Origin: Lentinula raphanica
Taxonomy: Eukaryota; Basidiomycota; Agaricomycetes; Agaricales; Omphalotaceae
Length of the DNA: 64,000 nucleotides
Assembly: GCA_027919835.1 (NCBI GenBank)
Contig: JANVFP010000009.1
Span: 248,001-312,000 of the forward strand
Direction: 5' to 3'
Shown: piece by piece, positions 43,372-55,811 of the stretch
Position numbering within the stretch: position 1 is the first letter of the stretch
Layout of the letters: the number at the start of each line of letters is the position of its first letter
Translations under genes and position numbers: made by a program
Notes under the pieces: generated by a model
Databases searched by the model: none
The model's input: only the letters and a program-made list of their open reading frames with translations
Told to the model about the DNA's origin: nothing

Positions 43372-45047
43372 ATGCGGTCCAGTGTCATAAACCTAGCATT
43401 TTTCTTTGGCCTGAGCATGTTCGTGGTCTCGACTTGCCGGCCGATGCCTGGTGGCAGTCCTTTGAAGCCTGCTGTAAGTGATACCTAGTCGTGTTCCTCG
43501 AAATCCTTGGACTATGTCCACTAATCATCATGCTTTCGCCAGGTTCCTTTGTCAGATGCTTCGAAGCCTGGTGCTGATCCTTCTAAGTCTACTGTAAGTG
43601 ATACTCAATACCTAGTTGTCTTCATCGAAATCCTTGATTTATGTCCACTAATCATCATGATTCCGCCAGGTTCCTTCGTCGTATGCTTCGGAGCCTGGTG
43701 CTGGTCCTTCTAAGCCTAATGTAAGTGATACCTATTATCAAGTCATTTTCCTCGAAATTCTTGGAATATGTCCACTAATCATCATGATTCTGCCAGGTTC
43801 ATTCGTCGGATGCCTCAGAGCCTGGGGCTGATCTTTCTAGGTCTACTGTAAGTGATACCTAGTAATACCTAGTTGTGTTCCTCAAAATTCTTGAACTATG
43901 TCAACTAAGCGTTATGATCCTGCCAGGATTCTTTGGAGTCAGATACCTGGTCATTGGTGAATTCGGAGAGGGATGAAGAACCCACTAGCAGGTCAAATTC
44001 TCCCGCGCCAGATGATCCTGTATGTACCTCGACTTTCTTTGGACGTGTAACACTAACCCTGCCTCTTCATCAGCAAGCTGTCCACTTTTTCTATGGCCCA
44101 GCCGACTGGACGAACTTCGAGTCGGAAAAGGAATTTTATGATGCAGCAATAGAGTGGAGCGAGCGAACGAATCCGCGGTTCGAAATCATCCCGACCCCGG
44201 CGATTCCCGTCAGGAACGATTTTGGCCTTATCACTGCTGAACTCAGAAGTTCTCCTGGGACTAAGCAACACGGAGGTGATGGTTTGTCGCTTCGGAGATC
44301 GTCTGAACCTCGCGACACCATGCTCTCTTTGTCATTTCAGACAGGCAAAGGGCCAAACCGGGAAGTGCACGCAGTGAACATTGCACCTGCCAAGGTGAGG
44401 TTGTCTCCATCGAACATGTTGAGAGTTTGAACTAAATAACCTTTTGTGTTTGTCATACTCAGTTAGGCGGAAAGGCGGAGTTTGCCAAGACAGAAGAAGG
44501 AAAAATCACGGTCCAAGCCATTCCCTCGTCAGATGCTGTGCGTCCCTCGACGTTCTTTGGACGTTGGTTGTGTCCACTGACCTTGCGTCTCCCAGCCTCT
44601 ACATCAGGAACCCGTTCACGTGTTTTATAGTGCCGCCTGGTCGAAGGAGGAACAGAAATATGTCGATGCAGCAAAAGAGTGGAGCGATCGAACGGAACAG
44701 TGGCCCTCTGATTTTGAATTCGATATCATCCCGACCTCGAATATCCCGGTGACGCTCGAAGATGGCATCCTCTGCAGTCAGATCAGTTCTACTAAGACTG
44801 TGGAGGAACACGGAAGAGGTGCAATATGGCTGAAACTGTCTGAAAAACCCAGCGACACCATGGTTATGATCGCCATTCAGACAGGCGGAGTGCGCATTGG
44901 CGATGTGAGCTTGTCTCCATCGAGCTATGTTGAGATTTGAACTAAATAACCTTCTGTGTTTGTTGCCCTCAGAAATACGGAAGGTGGAAGTTTGCCAGGA
45001 CAAAAGAAGGAAAGATCACAGTTATCCCCAAGAAGACGAAAAGCTAG
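43372..45047 (+). CDS. Secreted modular protein, copy 5: triplicated linker exon, duplicated domain
   Basis: Nine exons: 43372-43473, 43543-43593, 43670-43720, 43797-43847, 43927-44019, 44074-44394, 44463-44537, 44608-44904 and 44973-45047. Every one is a multiple of three, giving 371 residues. Exon 1 encodes the signal peptide. Exons 2-4 are three 17-codon repeats of the form Val-Pro/His-Ser-Asp-Ala-Ser-x-Pro-Gly-Ala. Exon 5 is the Ser/Pro linker. Exons 6+7 and 8+9 are two copies of the C-terminal domain, each with a helix (A-A-x-E-W-S-x-R-T) and an EEGKITV/KEGKITV end. All introns are GT..AG. This is the fullest member of the family. It is presumed secreted, and its function is unknown. Confidence 0.88.
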
Positions 45048-45360
45048 ACAAGTAGGAGAGTGAGACCGAGGGAAATAGGGAAGGACGGAGAGATGACGAG
45101 GGCTAGGAAATTCATTGATGTTCATGAAGTAGTGTTAACTGCTACTACTGTGCGAGTCTCGAGACCTCGAATCGCAATCTCCCTTTGAAAACCTGGTCGG
45201 ATGTTCATGACAGAAGAGAATGTGGAGAGATTTTGAATTTTGGGGTTTGGATAGATGATTCGTAAGTGCAGAGAGGGAGAAGTCTCATTCCATTAGAGCC
45301 TTGTGAAAGGTGTTGGTATATACGAGGTCGAAGGAATCGGATATTCTAGCGTTGTTTGTC
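45048..45360. repeat. Array 3' flank, copy 3 (after secreted gene 5)
   Basis: This is the third copy of the spacer seen at 31461 and 34044, without the SINE. It leads directly into the dynein leader, giving the presumed ancestral order of secreted gene, spacer, dynein. Confidence 0.75.
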
Positions 45361-45517
45361 TTTGTTGAATCCAGAAGTCTATACCTGTTTGTGTCTTCCT
45401 CCTCGCCAACCGCCGTGTCGACCACAGCAGGATCCAGTGACCTACAACCTTGAGGCGTCCTCGTTTCTACCCTATTTGAGGCGCTCTACTCTGCGCTGTA
45501 AGCTCTAGTCTATGACA

Positions 45518-48500
45518 ATGAACACCGAAACTCATTACTTTTCGCAGTATCAACGAACACTTCCTAGGAGATTAGCTTCAGCATCGTTTGGCTTTTGGAC
45601 TCGTTCAAGATTCAACAAGAGCTCTAGTTCCATCAGCTCGACTCTTAACTCCCCTCCTGAACGCGTCAAGATGGAAACTTCACCGCAGCCGCCAATGACC
45701 AACGGCCATTCAGAAACACCACCGCCAGCTGAACCTCCAGCTCCCTTCTTCGATCCAGAAATATTCCGTTCTTATCTTCTCTCACTTCTACCACCGGTCA
45801 TAGGCTCTCGGCCGTCTGATCTTGAATCGTTATTCGAAGGTGACTTTGACGAACGCGTTACGCGGTTTGCAGGAGAAGGAGGAGGAGTCTTGTATGTTGT
45901 AAAGGCCAAGGACGAAGTCGAAGGTGATCGAGGCAATTTCTTGGTCAAGGACATCTACTAACAGACTACTAGATGACTCCGAGCCGATATATCACTACCA
46001 ACTCACCCAACATCTAACATACCATCCCTCACACGTCCTAACACTTGCTCTCATCAAGCGTGGTGCAACTCTAGACCCAACAACTCCCCTCGCCACTCAA
46101 CTTCACTTTCTCAACCTATTCGGCGGCGAAGAGACGCCTTACGAGAGTCTACACGCCGTAGTCAGTTGTGGTGTCAAGCCGTGGTTCGATGCCTTTGTAG
46201 GCGCAAGAGGCGGAGGAAAAGAAGGCGGAGATACGAAGATGGGGATCCCGATGACGAAGAAGAAGTTTGCGGAGCTTGAGCTGTCACTGTTACATCTACA
46301 GCAGAATGTCGAGATTCCAGAAACCCATCTTACTATCCACCCGGTCATTCAACGAGCTGTTGAGCAGGTGCGTAGTTTCCCTTCGTGATTCAGATACGGT
46401 CCATTCTGAGTCGTTTTTGTTTTCTGTAGGCACAAGCAGCTGGAGCACGCCCGAATCTATCACATATACCCGCCAAAACTCTCAACGATAGTACATTCCT
46501 CAATACCCTCCATTCACATGTGAACTCGTGGATCAAATCGATTCAGGCAGTCACCAAACTCACTCGAGACGTTGCCTCAGGGACCGCGTCGCAGGAAATT
46601 AATTTCTGGCTTAGCTTGGAACGAGCACTCGAAGCCATCGAAGCACAACTCCGGAGCGAAGAAGTCAACATGGTGATGGACTGTCTGCGGAACGCCAAAC
46701 GGTTCCGTGCCACTGTTAGTTTCATCGCTGACACGGGTCTCAAGGACGCTACCGACATCGTTCACAAGTATAACCAGCTCATGAAAGATTTCCCTCTTAA
46801 TGAACTTCTCTCCGCTACCGACTTGGACAAGATCCAAGAATCCCTCGTCCTCATCTTCAGCCATATCAACCGAAAACTGCGTTTATCACCGTATCCCATC
46901 CGACGTGCCCTTCCCCTAGTCGAGGCAATTTCTCGAGACTTCAACGACCAACTCCTCCGTATCCTCACTTCACACAGACTTCCGTACACCCCTTACGAAA
47001 CATTCGACCGCCTTCTCTCCCAAACGATGAACATCTTCCGCACATGGGACGACCAAATCAAAGAATTCACCAACGTCGCTCGGGACGTCACAAGAAAACG
47101 CTCAGAACGATTCATACCCATCAAAATCGTTCCCGCACATGCAAAGCTACAAGAACGCACTCGGTACCTGCGAGATTGGCGGAAGCAGCATGAACAGCTG
47201 GCAGTGATGACCGGACCGACGAAGGGACTAGGTTCGGTCGGGATGGATGTGGGAGAGATGGATATGGAGGAAGAGGTGAAGGAGGCTTATGAGGTTGTGA
47301 AGAGGATAGATGTGTTGGATGTTTCGGTGGAGGGGACGGAGATTTGGGTGGCTGCGGAGAATGCGTATAATGAGCGGGTGTCGAGGGTGGAGAATCAGAT
47401 TATTGCACGGTTGAGGGATCGGTTGGGGACTGCGAGGAATGCGAATGAGATGTTTAGGGTGTTCTCGAAATTCAATGCGCTGTTCGTTCGACCAAAGGTG
47501 AGGTTGATTGATTTCAGCCAAGCCAACGACCTCATCTCCAATCTCTTTGTGGAATATAGATTCGCGGGGCTATCCAAGAGTATCAAACCCAACTCATCGA
47601 TTCCGTGAAGGAAGATATCAAGCATCTGCATGATAAGGTATATATATTGGTATCTCTTCGATTTCGCCGCCAGTTAATCAACGTTCCATCTTCAGTTCAA
47701 AACCCAATATCGCTATTCAGAGGCCTACCACATGTCCCAGATGCGGGACCTCCCACCCATCGCAGGCGCAATAATTTGGGCACGCCAAATCGAACGCCAA
47801 CTCCTCACCTACATGAAACGCGTCGAAGACGTCCTCGGCAAAGGCTGGGAACTCTACGCCGAAGGCCAAAAACTCCAATCCGAATCCAGCGCGTTCCGCA
47901 AAAAACTCGACACCCGACCTGTCTACGACGCCTGGCTGCACGATATCAACAAACGAAATATGGGCGTCGACGGACGGCTGTTCGAGATCGTCCGCTTGCG
48001 CGGGGGTGGATTCCAGCTCGCGGTGAATTTTGATCCGCAGATTATCACGTTGTTCAAGGAGGTGAGGAATCTGTTGTGGTTGGGGTTCCAGGTGCCGCAT
48101 TCGATCACGAATATGGCGAAGGATGCGAAGAGGGTGTATCCGCATGCGGTGAGTTTGATGGAGACGGTGAGGACGTATGGGCAGATGTTGGATCTGGTGG
48201 AGAATAATAGAGGGATTGAGTGGTTGGTTGCGGAGTATAGGAATGAGAGTCAGAGGATGATTTCGAAGGGTATGTGGATTCATTATGTTCGCTTTCAACT
48301 CTCAACGCTCCGTACTGTAGGTGTCAATATTCGTTGGGACCATTTTGTCAACCAGTACGACACGGGTCGATTTGTTTCCGGAACGGACGGAAGGGATAAC
48401 CGGCATATCCAGTTTGTTCGAGAGTTTGCTAGTGTAGTGTCTGTGCTACAGGTGGGTCTTCTCAACGTTTCGCGTCTTTTGGGCTGACGCGACAGGATAC

Positions 48501-49722
48501 GATGAAGGACAAGACAAATAGTGTAATTGACTTGTACAAAGACATATTGAGGGCAGTGGACGACCTTGCTACCTGTTCATACACGTCCGAAGCATTTTCA
48601 GATCTCTTGGGCAGGATTCAGGCTGCAGTATGTGTCCATTTCTCCCCTCTGTCCTCGTCGACTCATAATCATTGCCCGCTCAGATTGACAGATTAAACCT
48701 TGAAGGTTATGCTAACCTCGATCACTGGGTAGCTGAACTGGACAAACGGATCGAAACCATCCTCCTTCAGCGACTTTCTCAAATCATCCAGGCATGGTGT
48801 ACGGAGTTCGACCGGACAGACGATGATTGGAGGAGAGACACGGTACCTCTGAGGGAGAACAAGCGGCGGGCTGAGAAGAGAATGAAGGAGGAGAAGGTAC
48901 GCTACATGATAATTTTCGTTCGACGGTCGAACCAATTCTCCTCCCGCAGTTCATGGAAACACACATGACGATTAAACCTTTCGTTCACGAAATTCGGATA
49001 CAGAACCAAGTGATCTTTTTGGACCCACCAATAGAGCACGCTAGAGCAGCTTGGATCAAACAATTGCACAACTGGCTTGGTATCTAGTTCTCCCCTTTCT
49101 GAACTATTCTCCCTCTTCTTATTCTCTGCATTAGGTGTGGTGTGCCAACTGCGACGGATACAAAGTTCACGGTACGAGATCGGCCTACAGATGCAAGGTT
49201 CAGTCAGTACTGAAACGACATATACCTCCCTGGTATGCTATTGCCGCTATCATGCTGTCCGGTCTCTGAATGACATCTCTTTCCTAGCTCACTCATTTCT
49301 CCGATGACACCCTCCAACGACCGTTCGCCCTCATCGAAGCTAAAGTCCAACAACTTCGCGAATATGTCGCTAAATGGCTCCAGTTCCAATCTTTATGGGA
49401 TCTAGAAGCCGAATACGTCTTCAACCGCCTCGGTGACTCCCTCGCTCACTGGCAACAGCTACTCACGGAAATCAAGAAAGCCAGAGCAACGTTTGACACT
49501 TCAGAAACACAAAAGTCTTTTGGTGTGTGCGCTATCGATTACGAACAGGTACAGGCGCGGGTGAACGCCAAGTACGATGCGTGGCAGAGAGATATTCTCA
49601 GCCGGTTCGGAGTCAAATTAGGTAACGCGATGAAGGAGATGCATGCGAGCATTCTGAAAGCTAGGAACGATCTCGAGCACCAGTCTATCGAGGGGTTAGT
49701 TGGTGGACCTCGACGGTTCTGA
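45518..49722 (+). CDS. Cytoplasmic dynein heavy chain, tail only (truncated)
   Basis: Ten exons: 45518-45923, 45973-46367, 46430-47497, 47560-47637, 47696-48451, 48496-48627, 48684-48896, 48950-49079, 49135-49232 and 49288-49722. They join in frame to 1,236 residues with normal GT..AG introns. The product is the N-terminal tail (DHC_N1 region) of cytoplasmic dynein 1, which dimerises and binds intermediate chains. Recognisable segments include [35 protein letters not shown] and QVIFLDPP. Full heavy chains exceed 4,000 residues. Here the sequence diverges after HQSIEG and stops, with no linker, AAA ring or stalk. It could be a segmental duplicate or a gene broken by rearrangement. The ATG at 45518 is conserved in the upstream fragments; an in-frame ATG at 45512 is private. 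Confidence 0.85.
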
Positions 49723-50890
49723 GAGTTGAAGTTAGGTTGTTCTGTTCTTGTTCTTTCGACATTCTCTTTCATGTTGATGATTTATACCTTTTTCACGATT
49801 CTTCATCTTGTGTACTGCCCTTGAAATCGATGGTTTCCATCGTCCAATCATTCTGCTCTCCTCATTATGTTTATATTGCTGCACTTTTCTCTCCTTACTC
49901 TTGGTTCTATGCACTATAGTGGATTTACACGCTAATGAACTAATGGCATCGCTTAGATTGAGTGAAATTCTGATCATCGTGCAATCGAACGAGAAAGAAC
50001 TATTGGCACGTCTCTGTTTCGAGCTCTTTCCAGCCTTTGAATTTCGCCGAGCTCGAGCTCGTCAAAGGACGCACTGTAAGTCCGATGCAAAGAAGATGCA
50101 AGCCAATGACGAACAGGACCTTCATCAAGATGCACAGTGTTGTGTGATTGTTCCATTGAGCATAGGATGAGGTAAAAAACCCCGCTGTGCTCAAGTTCTT
50201 CTTGTTCATACAGCTACCATGGCATGAATCTTAACCACGAGGTTGTAGATGGTTCAAGATACTGCGTTCAAACGCTGTAAGACGCCATATCGCTCGTACT
50301 GGGATTGAGAAACATGACTGAGGCAGTGGAAGAGGAGGGGCACTGACACCCTACCATCGGCACGAGCTCCAAGGAGGCAGTACTTTGATCTAATGATAGA
50401 TGCAGTGCTCTTCCACATGAGCTCTTCTATTATCTCTAGTGAGCATAGAGCAATTTTGACTCCTGTCTTCATCAAACTAACTTCGAACAGCTACAGATAG
50501 TCCTCCATTGACGGATACCACATGCGCGGTAGCACCAGCCTCATCCAAATCTCGAAGTTCTTCACCCTTGGGTTTCCTTGGGCTCTTTCGGATTCTATGA
50601 GATTCTATGCGGCTGATGTCCCGCTGGGACAAAGCGGCGGAGGTACTACATACTATATGTTATCCCCTGTTATCCCTGAAAACCATCAGGTATCTGAGGG
50701 TATCTGATGAATCACTGATGCGCGGCGCGGTGGTTCTACACAAATATCTACAAATAACTCTTTCAGAACTGATATGAAGCGGATGATGCAAGGTGAGTTC
50801 GTTCTATACTCCCACCTTCTAGGACATCACCAACGCACGCAAAAACTGTCAAATTATCCTCATTGCTGGTCAAAGGGGTTTCTCACGACA
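49723..50890. other. Intergenic region after the dynein tail
   Basis: This contains no continuation of dynein (no P-loop or linker sequence) and no convincing gene in either direction. Bases 50640-50730 hold short imperfect repeats of GGTATCTGA. The last 100 bases are presumably promoter for the gene at 50891. Confidence 0.5.
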
Positions 50891-52166
50891 ATGCTTCCAA
50901 TCTTAAAATATGTCCACATCTGTCTCTTTTTATCTGCGCTCACCGCGCCGTCTGCTGTTCAGCCCGTGCCATTGCCAGCGCCAGGAGGACATGAACAGAC
51001 CTCGGTCCAGGTGTGTACCGGTTGTCTGTAGTCGTCAAAGAGCTTTCAATCTCAAAAATCATCTGTTTTTCCCTTCTGTGTGCTCTCGCACTGCGCCGTC
51101 TGTTGTTCAGCATGTGCCATTGCCGGTACCAATTGATGGAAAGACCCCGAAACAGGTGCGTACCTTGTCTTCAAGAACTCCTGTGGATTGACATGTTATC
51201 GTCATCGATTCCAGGTCATCGACGAGTTGACCAAGGTAAAATGACCTTTCGTTTGAGTCGACTTTCATTCGAATGGCCCTGACTTCTATTCTGAATTGCC
51301 TCAGAAGAACCTACTACGGAAAATTAAAGATTACGAACCTACTCCAGAAGAAAAGCATGAACTTTGTATGTCCGACATTCACGTTCAGCGTCCAAAATAA
51401 TAGGTACTCAAGTTACTTTCCAGCCAAAAAACTTTCGCTATCTTCGGAAGACTACGGCGCATCTTACGCGAACCCTGTGGTATTGCGAATGGCCGGTTCT
51501 GGAGAGTACAAAGGGCGCGACAACTTGAAAGTCAACAAGAAAGATCTAGTCATCAAAAGGTTCAACACGGACGACGACCCATCTGAATGGGAAAGTATTG
51601 AGGCTATCCTGGGCGAGGTTCAAGCGCTCAGGAAGGTGGGTGACTTGGTCGATTTTGGGATGAACTGGTTAAATCAACCAGTTATAATCATGAGACGCAA
51701 GGATGGGGTCCATCTCTCCCAGATGGAGTCTTTCCTGACTAGCGAACCACAAACGCAACAGAAAATGGCGGGGGAATACTTGTCTTCGGCATGCACCAAG
51801 GCTGCAACTATAGCATTCAAAGACGGTGTTTGGCATAAGTGAGTTAATTTGGCCGGAGCCACACTTTAAGACTTGACCATTTTTTGAAGTGACCAGCATG
51901 ATAGGAACGTTGTCATCCCTGAATTTAAATCTGTGAAGGATGTGGAACTCGTAGACTATGGCGAAACGAACAACTTCTTCGTGGAAACTGCAGCACGGGA
52001 TGAAAAATATATACCTATTTTCGTGAATTCTTTTCATTTTGTCTTCTGTCGTTACGCTTGACATGCCTGCCAGGAAAAATACTGCCTATCATATTGGACA
52101 CCAACATGGAAAAGCTTGGCGGATTTTGCAGCATTGCAACTCAAACAAAAGAAGGATACTGCCTAA
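50891..52166 (+). CDS. Secreted protein kinase-like protein
   Basis: Seven exons: 50891-51010, 51111-51155, 51215-51235, 51305-51365, 51424-51838, 51890-52022 and 52074-52166, giving about 295 residues. Residues 1-24 are a signal peptide (hydrophobic core, then Pro-Ser-Ala-Val-Gln). Exons 2-3 are tiny (15 and 7 codons). Exon 5 onward resembles a kinase fold: Val-Ile-Lys-Arg-Phe (putative ATP-site Lys), an Ile-Ile-Met-Arg hinge, the catalytic loop Trp-His-Asn-Asp-Gln-His-Asp-Arg-Asn-Val-Val (HxD...N) and Val-Asp-Tyr-Gly in place of Asp-Phe-Gly. Only an AAG acceptor at 51887-51889 yields this loop; the next CAG breaks it. Substrate is unknown. It may be an active exported kinase or a pseudokinase. 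Confidence 0.7.
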
Positions 52167-52559
52167 ACGAATGTGTATCCTGAATCATTCTAAGTATGTG
52201 AGTTATCATCATTGTCTTCTCAGCGCGCTTGACATGCCTGCCCCCGGAAGTATACTGCTTGTGTAGATTTCAGGAACGAGAAAAAATATTCCAAGCGTCG
52301 TTCTTTGCTATTCATGGAGTGTAATTTATACACAAGCTTCTATACACCCTTGTCCTTACTTTGTATGTGTCCTGTTAGATCCTGTCGCCCTCTCCGCGCT
52401 CTCTAGTTTGCCGATATTTTTCCACAAGATCCACTGAGTTATATATCCCGTTCCTTTCCATCATCTTGTCCATTCCCGTCCGAGATCTAACTGATCTAGG
52501 TATTGACTTTATATGCTATAGAAGTATCGGAAGCTCATGTAAACATTGGTAGACCTCGA
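52167..52559. other. Intergenic; decayed copy of a kinase-gene exon boundary
   Basis: Bases 52215-52266 repeat the stretch around the last acceptor of the kinase-like gene (CGCTTGACATGCCTGCC followed by a TACTGC-like run), suggesting a small tandem duplication. The rest is probably the shared 3' region of the two convergent genes. Confidence 0.45.
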
Positions 52560-54202
52560 TTACAGCTCGTTCACAGGGACACTCCAATTTTTCCACTCCT
52601 CTTTTCCTTCCTGTATATCCAAAATCCTCGTTCTAAATGCATCTGCGATCGGCCCAATACCGTTCTCGTGTACCGGAAGAACGACGTTCTTGAGCTCTCC
52701 CTGATCATAAAAACCAATCTTCCCAATCGAAGCGATTATCACAGCCGTTCCCGCACCAAAAGCTTCTAGAAGTTTGCCTTCTGCAGACCAACGTTGTAGG
52801 TCAGCGACGGTGAATATGCGTTCTTGAGCATGGATGAGTGGTAGTGTCCCGGGGAGACTCGTCTCTCCAGCCATATACGCGTGCGCCAGATCTAATACGG
52901 AGTCGCGGGTTACGCCTGGAAGAATCGTACCATCCAAAGGAGGAGTGAAGAGATCGACACCTGCACAAAGTATAGCCTGAGTGAGAATTAGCATACGAGA
53001 CAGTTGGCTGTAGTCACCTTCGTCATCCCTTCCAACCACGACAAACACATTCATCGCTCCTGCCTCGGTGACCCTCCTCTCCTCCCCTAAAAGCCACAAA
53101 ATCTGCTCATAACCCTCCTTCTGCGCAGTCCGGAGCGGGAGAAACCCAGCAGAGTAGTTCAATGCGACTTTGTGTCCGCCCGTGCCACCTGGCCAAGCTC
53201 GAACAACGTTGGACTCGGCGAGGACTGAGATGGGTTTGGCTTTGATTTTGGAAGACTCGTCGGAAGGAAAGTAGGGTCCGGTAGGTGAGAGGAAGATACA
53301 GAGAGTTGCGTGATCGGATGCGGCGACGCCTAGACCGAGACGAGTACCCATGAGTGTTGGACGGATGTATAAACTGTAGTCGGTGAATTGAGGGATCCAG
53401 CGATGATCGACGATGATGAGTTGTTTGATGAGAGCAAGGACCTGGTCGGTGTTGAATGGCTATAATCAAGTAGCAATCAGATGTAGTTCCAGTTCATTTT
53501 GTGAAGAACGAGTCCATGATAAGAGTGTCTACTTACAGGAAGCGCCATACGTTCAGCCGATCTTGCAAATCGTGCCATATTCATATCTGGTCTGAACAAA
53601 CGCGGTTTTCCGTTTGGATCGATGTAAGCCTTCATGATAGACGGATATCTGGTATTGAGTATCCCAAATCGAGGACAGACTGGAAGAAATCGCGTCACAT
53701 ACCTTCATCCCTTCGAATACAGTGGTCCCGTACTGGATGCAGCTACTAGCCGGATCGATCTTCAACGAATCGCGAGGTTTGATTTCGGGACTGGACCAGC
53801 CAATTTCGGGATCGAATTCTGCTATCACCATGTGGTCGGTCATTATCTGTGGGGGATGAGCATTGTAGAGGTATCAGATACGCTGATAATGAAAGAGAAA
53901 TAGTTGCATAATATGAAGGAAAGTTCATTATCGAATGAGGACGGTGATCGTCAAGTCACGAAGCAATGATGACGAGTAGAGTGCCATGAAACTCACGTTT
54001 CCGAACGTCCATGTATGACGAGGTGGGATGGGTTTAAGTGTTTTTGATAAGGTGATTGTTAGTTTCGCGGCCTATGAGGACATTCAAGCAAGGATGCGAG
54101 TTAGAGGATTGTGGATCATAGCAAGCACAAACTCACATCTAGGTCTGCAACGCGAGATATACCCTCTAGCGTACCATTCCCTACTGATTTCCATAGTGCC
54201 AT
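52560..54202 (-). CDS. Branched-chain amino acid aminotransferase
   Basis: Six exons on the minus strand: 54202-54137, 54071-53997, 53846-53703, 53629-53537, 53459-53018 and 52960-52560, giving 406 residues. This is a PLP-dependent fold-type IV transaminase that interconverts Leu/Ile/Val and their 2-oxo acids. Diagnostic segments are [26 protein letters not shown], the PLP Lys in [42 protein letters not shown] and FGAGTAV. A Leu-Asn-Tyr replaces the common Gly-Asn-Tyr after the PLP lysine. Intron 3 (53630-53702) must end in AAG to keep the MK|AYID reading. No clear mitochondrial presequence was seen, so it may be the cytosolic form. Confidence 0.93.
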
Positions 54203-55811
54203 GACTCGAAGCTCTATAATTCAAAAACAGAAATGAGTTCGTGCGAATCGCCGTGTAATACATACAGTGGCGGTACTTGAGAGCACTGATATTCTTTAAG
54301 TCTTAGCCTTCATTATTTAAGCCCGGGGATGGGTAGAATCGGAGAGGACAGAGTAGGGCATGTCGAGATTCAAGAGTTTTCAAGTTGAGGGTCCAGTTAT
54401 GTCGCATATGTGGTGCGAAAGGAAGAAGATGCGAGCGTAAAGGAAAGTTCAACGGTCAACCAAACAGGTTTTAGTAACAAGCGCCTTAGGCGCTTAGGGA
54501 GTTCAATTCAAGCGCCCGGTGTTTTCTCTTTCTCTCTCCTACAATGTACATGGCAGGTCTGCTTTACTTTTTCTAAACATACGGTATGTAAATTCGAGCT
54601 GGCCGCAAGTGACAATACTATGATGCTGTAGAGCGATGGAATCGGAGAACTGTGCTTGCAATTCAAACACTTTTGACCATTTGGCATTCAAATATTCAGT
54701 GTCCACTACTGGCACTCCTTTTTTGGTCGTTCAATACGCTGACTCTCCGTCTGTATGTGCTCATCGCGTTCTACAACATATGCTAGGAAGGATCACAATA
54801 CTGTGAAGCTCTAAAGGTCAGCCTTCCACAATCTCGAATATTATGATGTCCTGAGAGCCTGGAGGCCATCATGTTTCCTGTAGGTCAACTGCGGGCTCTT
54901 ACTTCTCGACATGCCTGCGTAAAATTTCATGCACGAAAGGAGAAGGTTTTGAACTGGATTTCTTACGGGCTGAAGGCTCACGCCATCAGAGAATGGTAGT
55001 AAATAATTCTTGAGAGCTTCTGACGTTCGTGCCATTTCTATCTGTCCTTGTAACTTGTCAAACTTATGATTTTCCAACCTTGGTGATATCAGACGATTGT
55101 TCGCACAACAGCCTTCACTCTGTATATCACTTGTATGATCCCCGTCGTTCCCGCAACTGATTCTCTCCCAACAGTTGAGACCGTTTGAGGCCACTTAAAG
55201 TTCAGTAGTCGCTGTCAAATTACTGTTGCAGTCAAATTGCGATCGTGTGCATATAACAGCCCAGCATGACCATGATTGTTACGAACTTTGTAGAACCTTT
55301 CCTAGAACGGACAAATTCAGACCGCCCTTGTCCAACGTCCGCAATAACCGTGCGTCTACTACTAGCCGCGAGGCCTCTTGTCCCTGGTCGCCTACAACTT
55401 CCTACGCCAATTCACCTGCCATCCACCTTCATTCAACGCATATTTTGTAGGCGGGACCCACAAAGCAACACAAGCTGGAACATGAGGCTCCGGGAAATGC
55501 ATCTGTTGTGGTCGCCTAATTAGTTCAACTTGAACAGATTGACACGAGGCAAACTGTTCATGCAGATCCTGGTTTGAACCTTCCAGATCAAGTCAAAGTC
55601 CTTGTACTGTCAATGAATAACGCGCCTATCAAAGGGAGAGAGGGCGGATTGGGCTGAAGCGCACGCGTTGAAGGCTTGGCCTCGAGGTGATTCTGATGCT
55701 ACACACATAAAAGAAGGCAAGTTGATTCGTATTATTTTGAAACCCTCTGCTTGGCCTCTGCTTATGCCATTGCCGTTCTACAGTTATGTGAGCAGGTTCT
55801 GAAATGACTTC
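54203..55811. other. Intergenic region
   Basis: This 1.6-kb gap lies between two divergently transcribed genes. No coding exon or repeat could be supported. Small frames at 54841-55194 and 55226-55523 overlap each other and lack family-like motifs. Confidence 0.5.

Noticed and set aside
45518..49722. A split-motor dynein as described for Ustilago maydis
   Set aside because: That split lies within the motor. Here the break is in the tail, well before any AAA domain.
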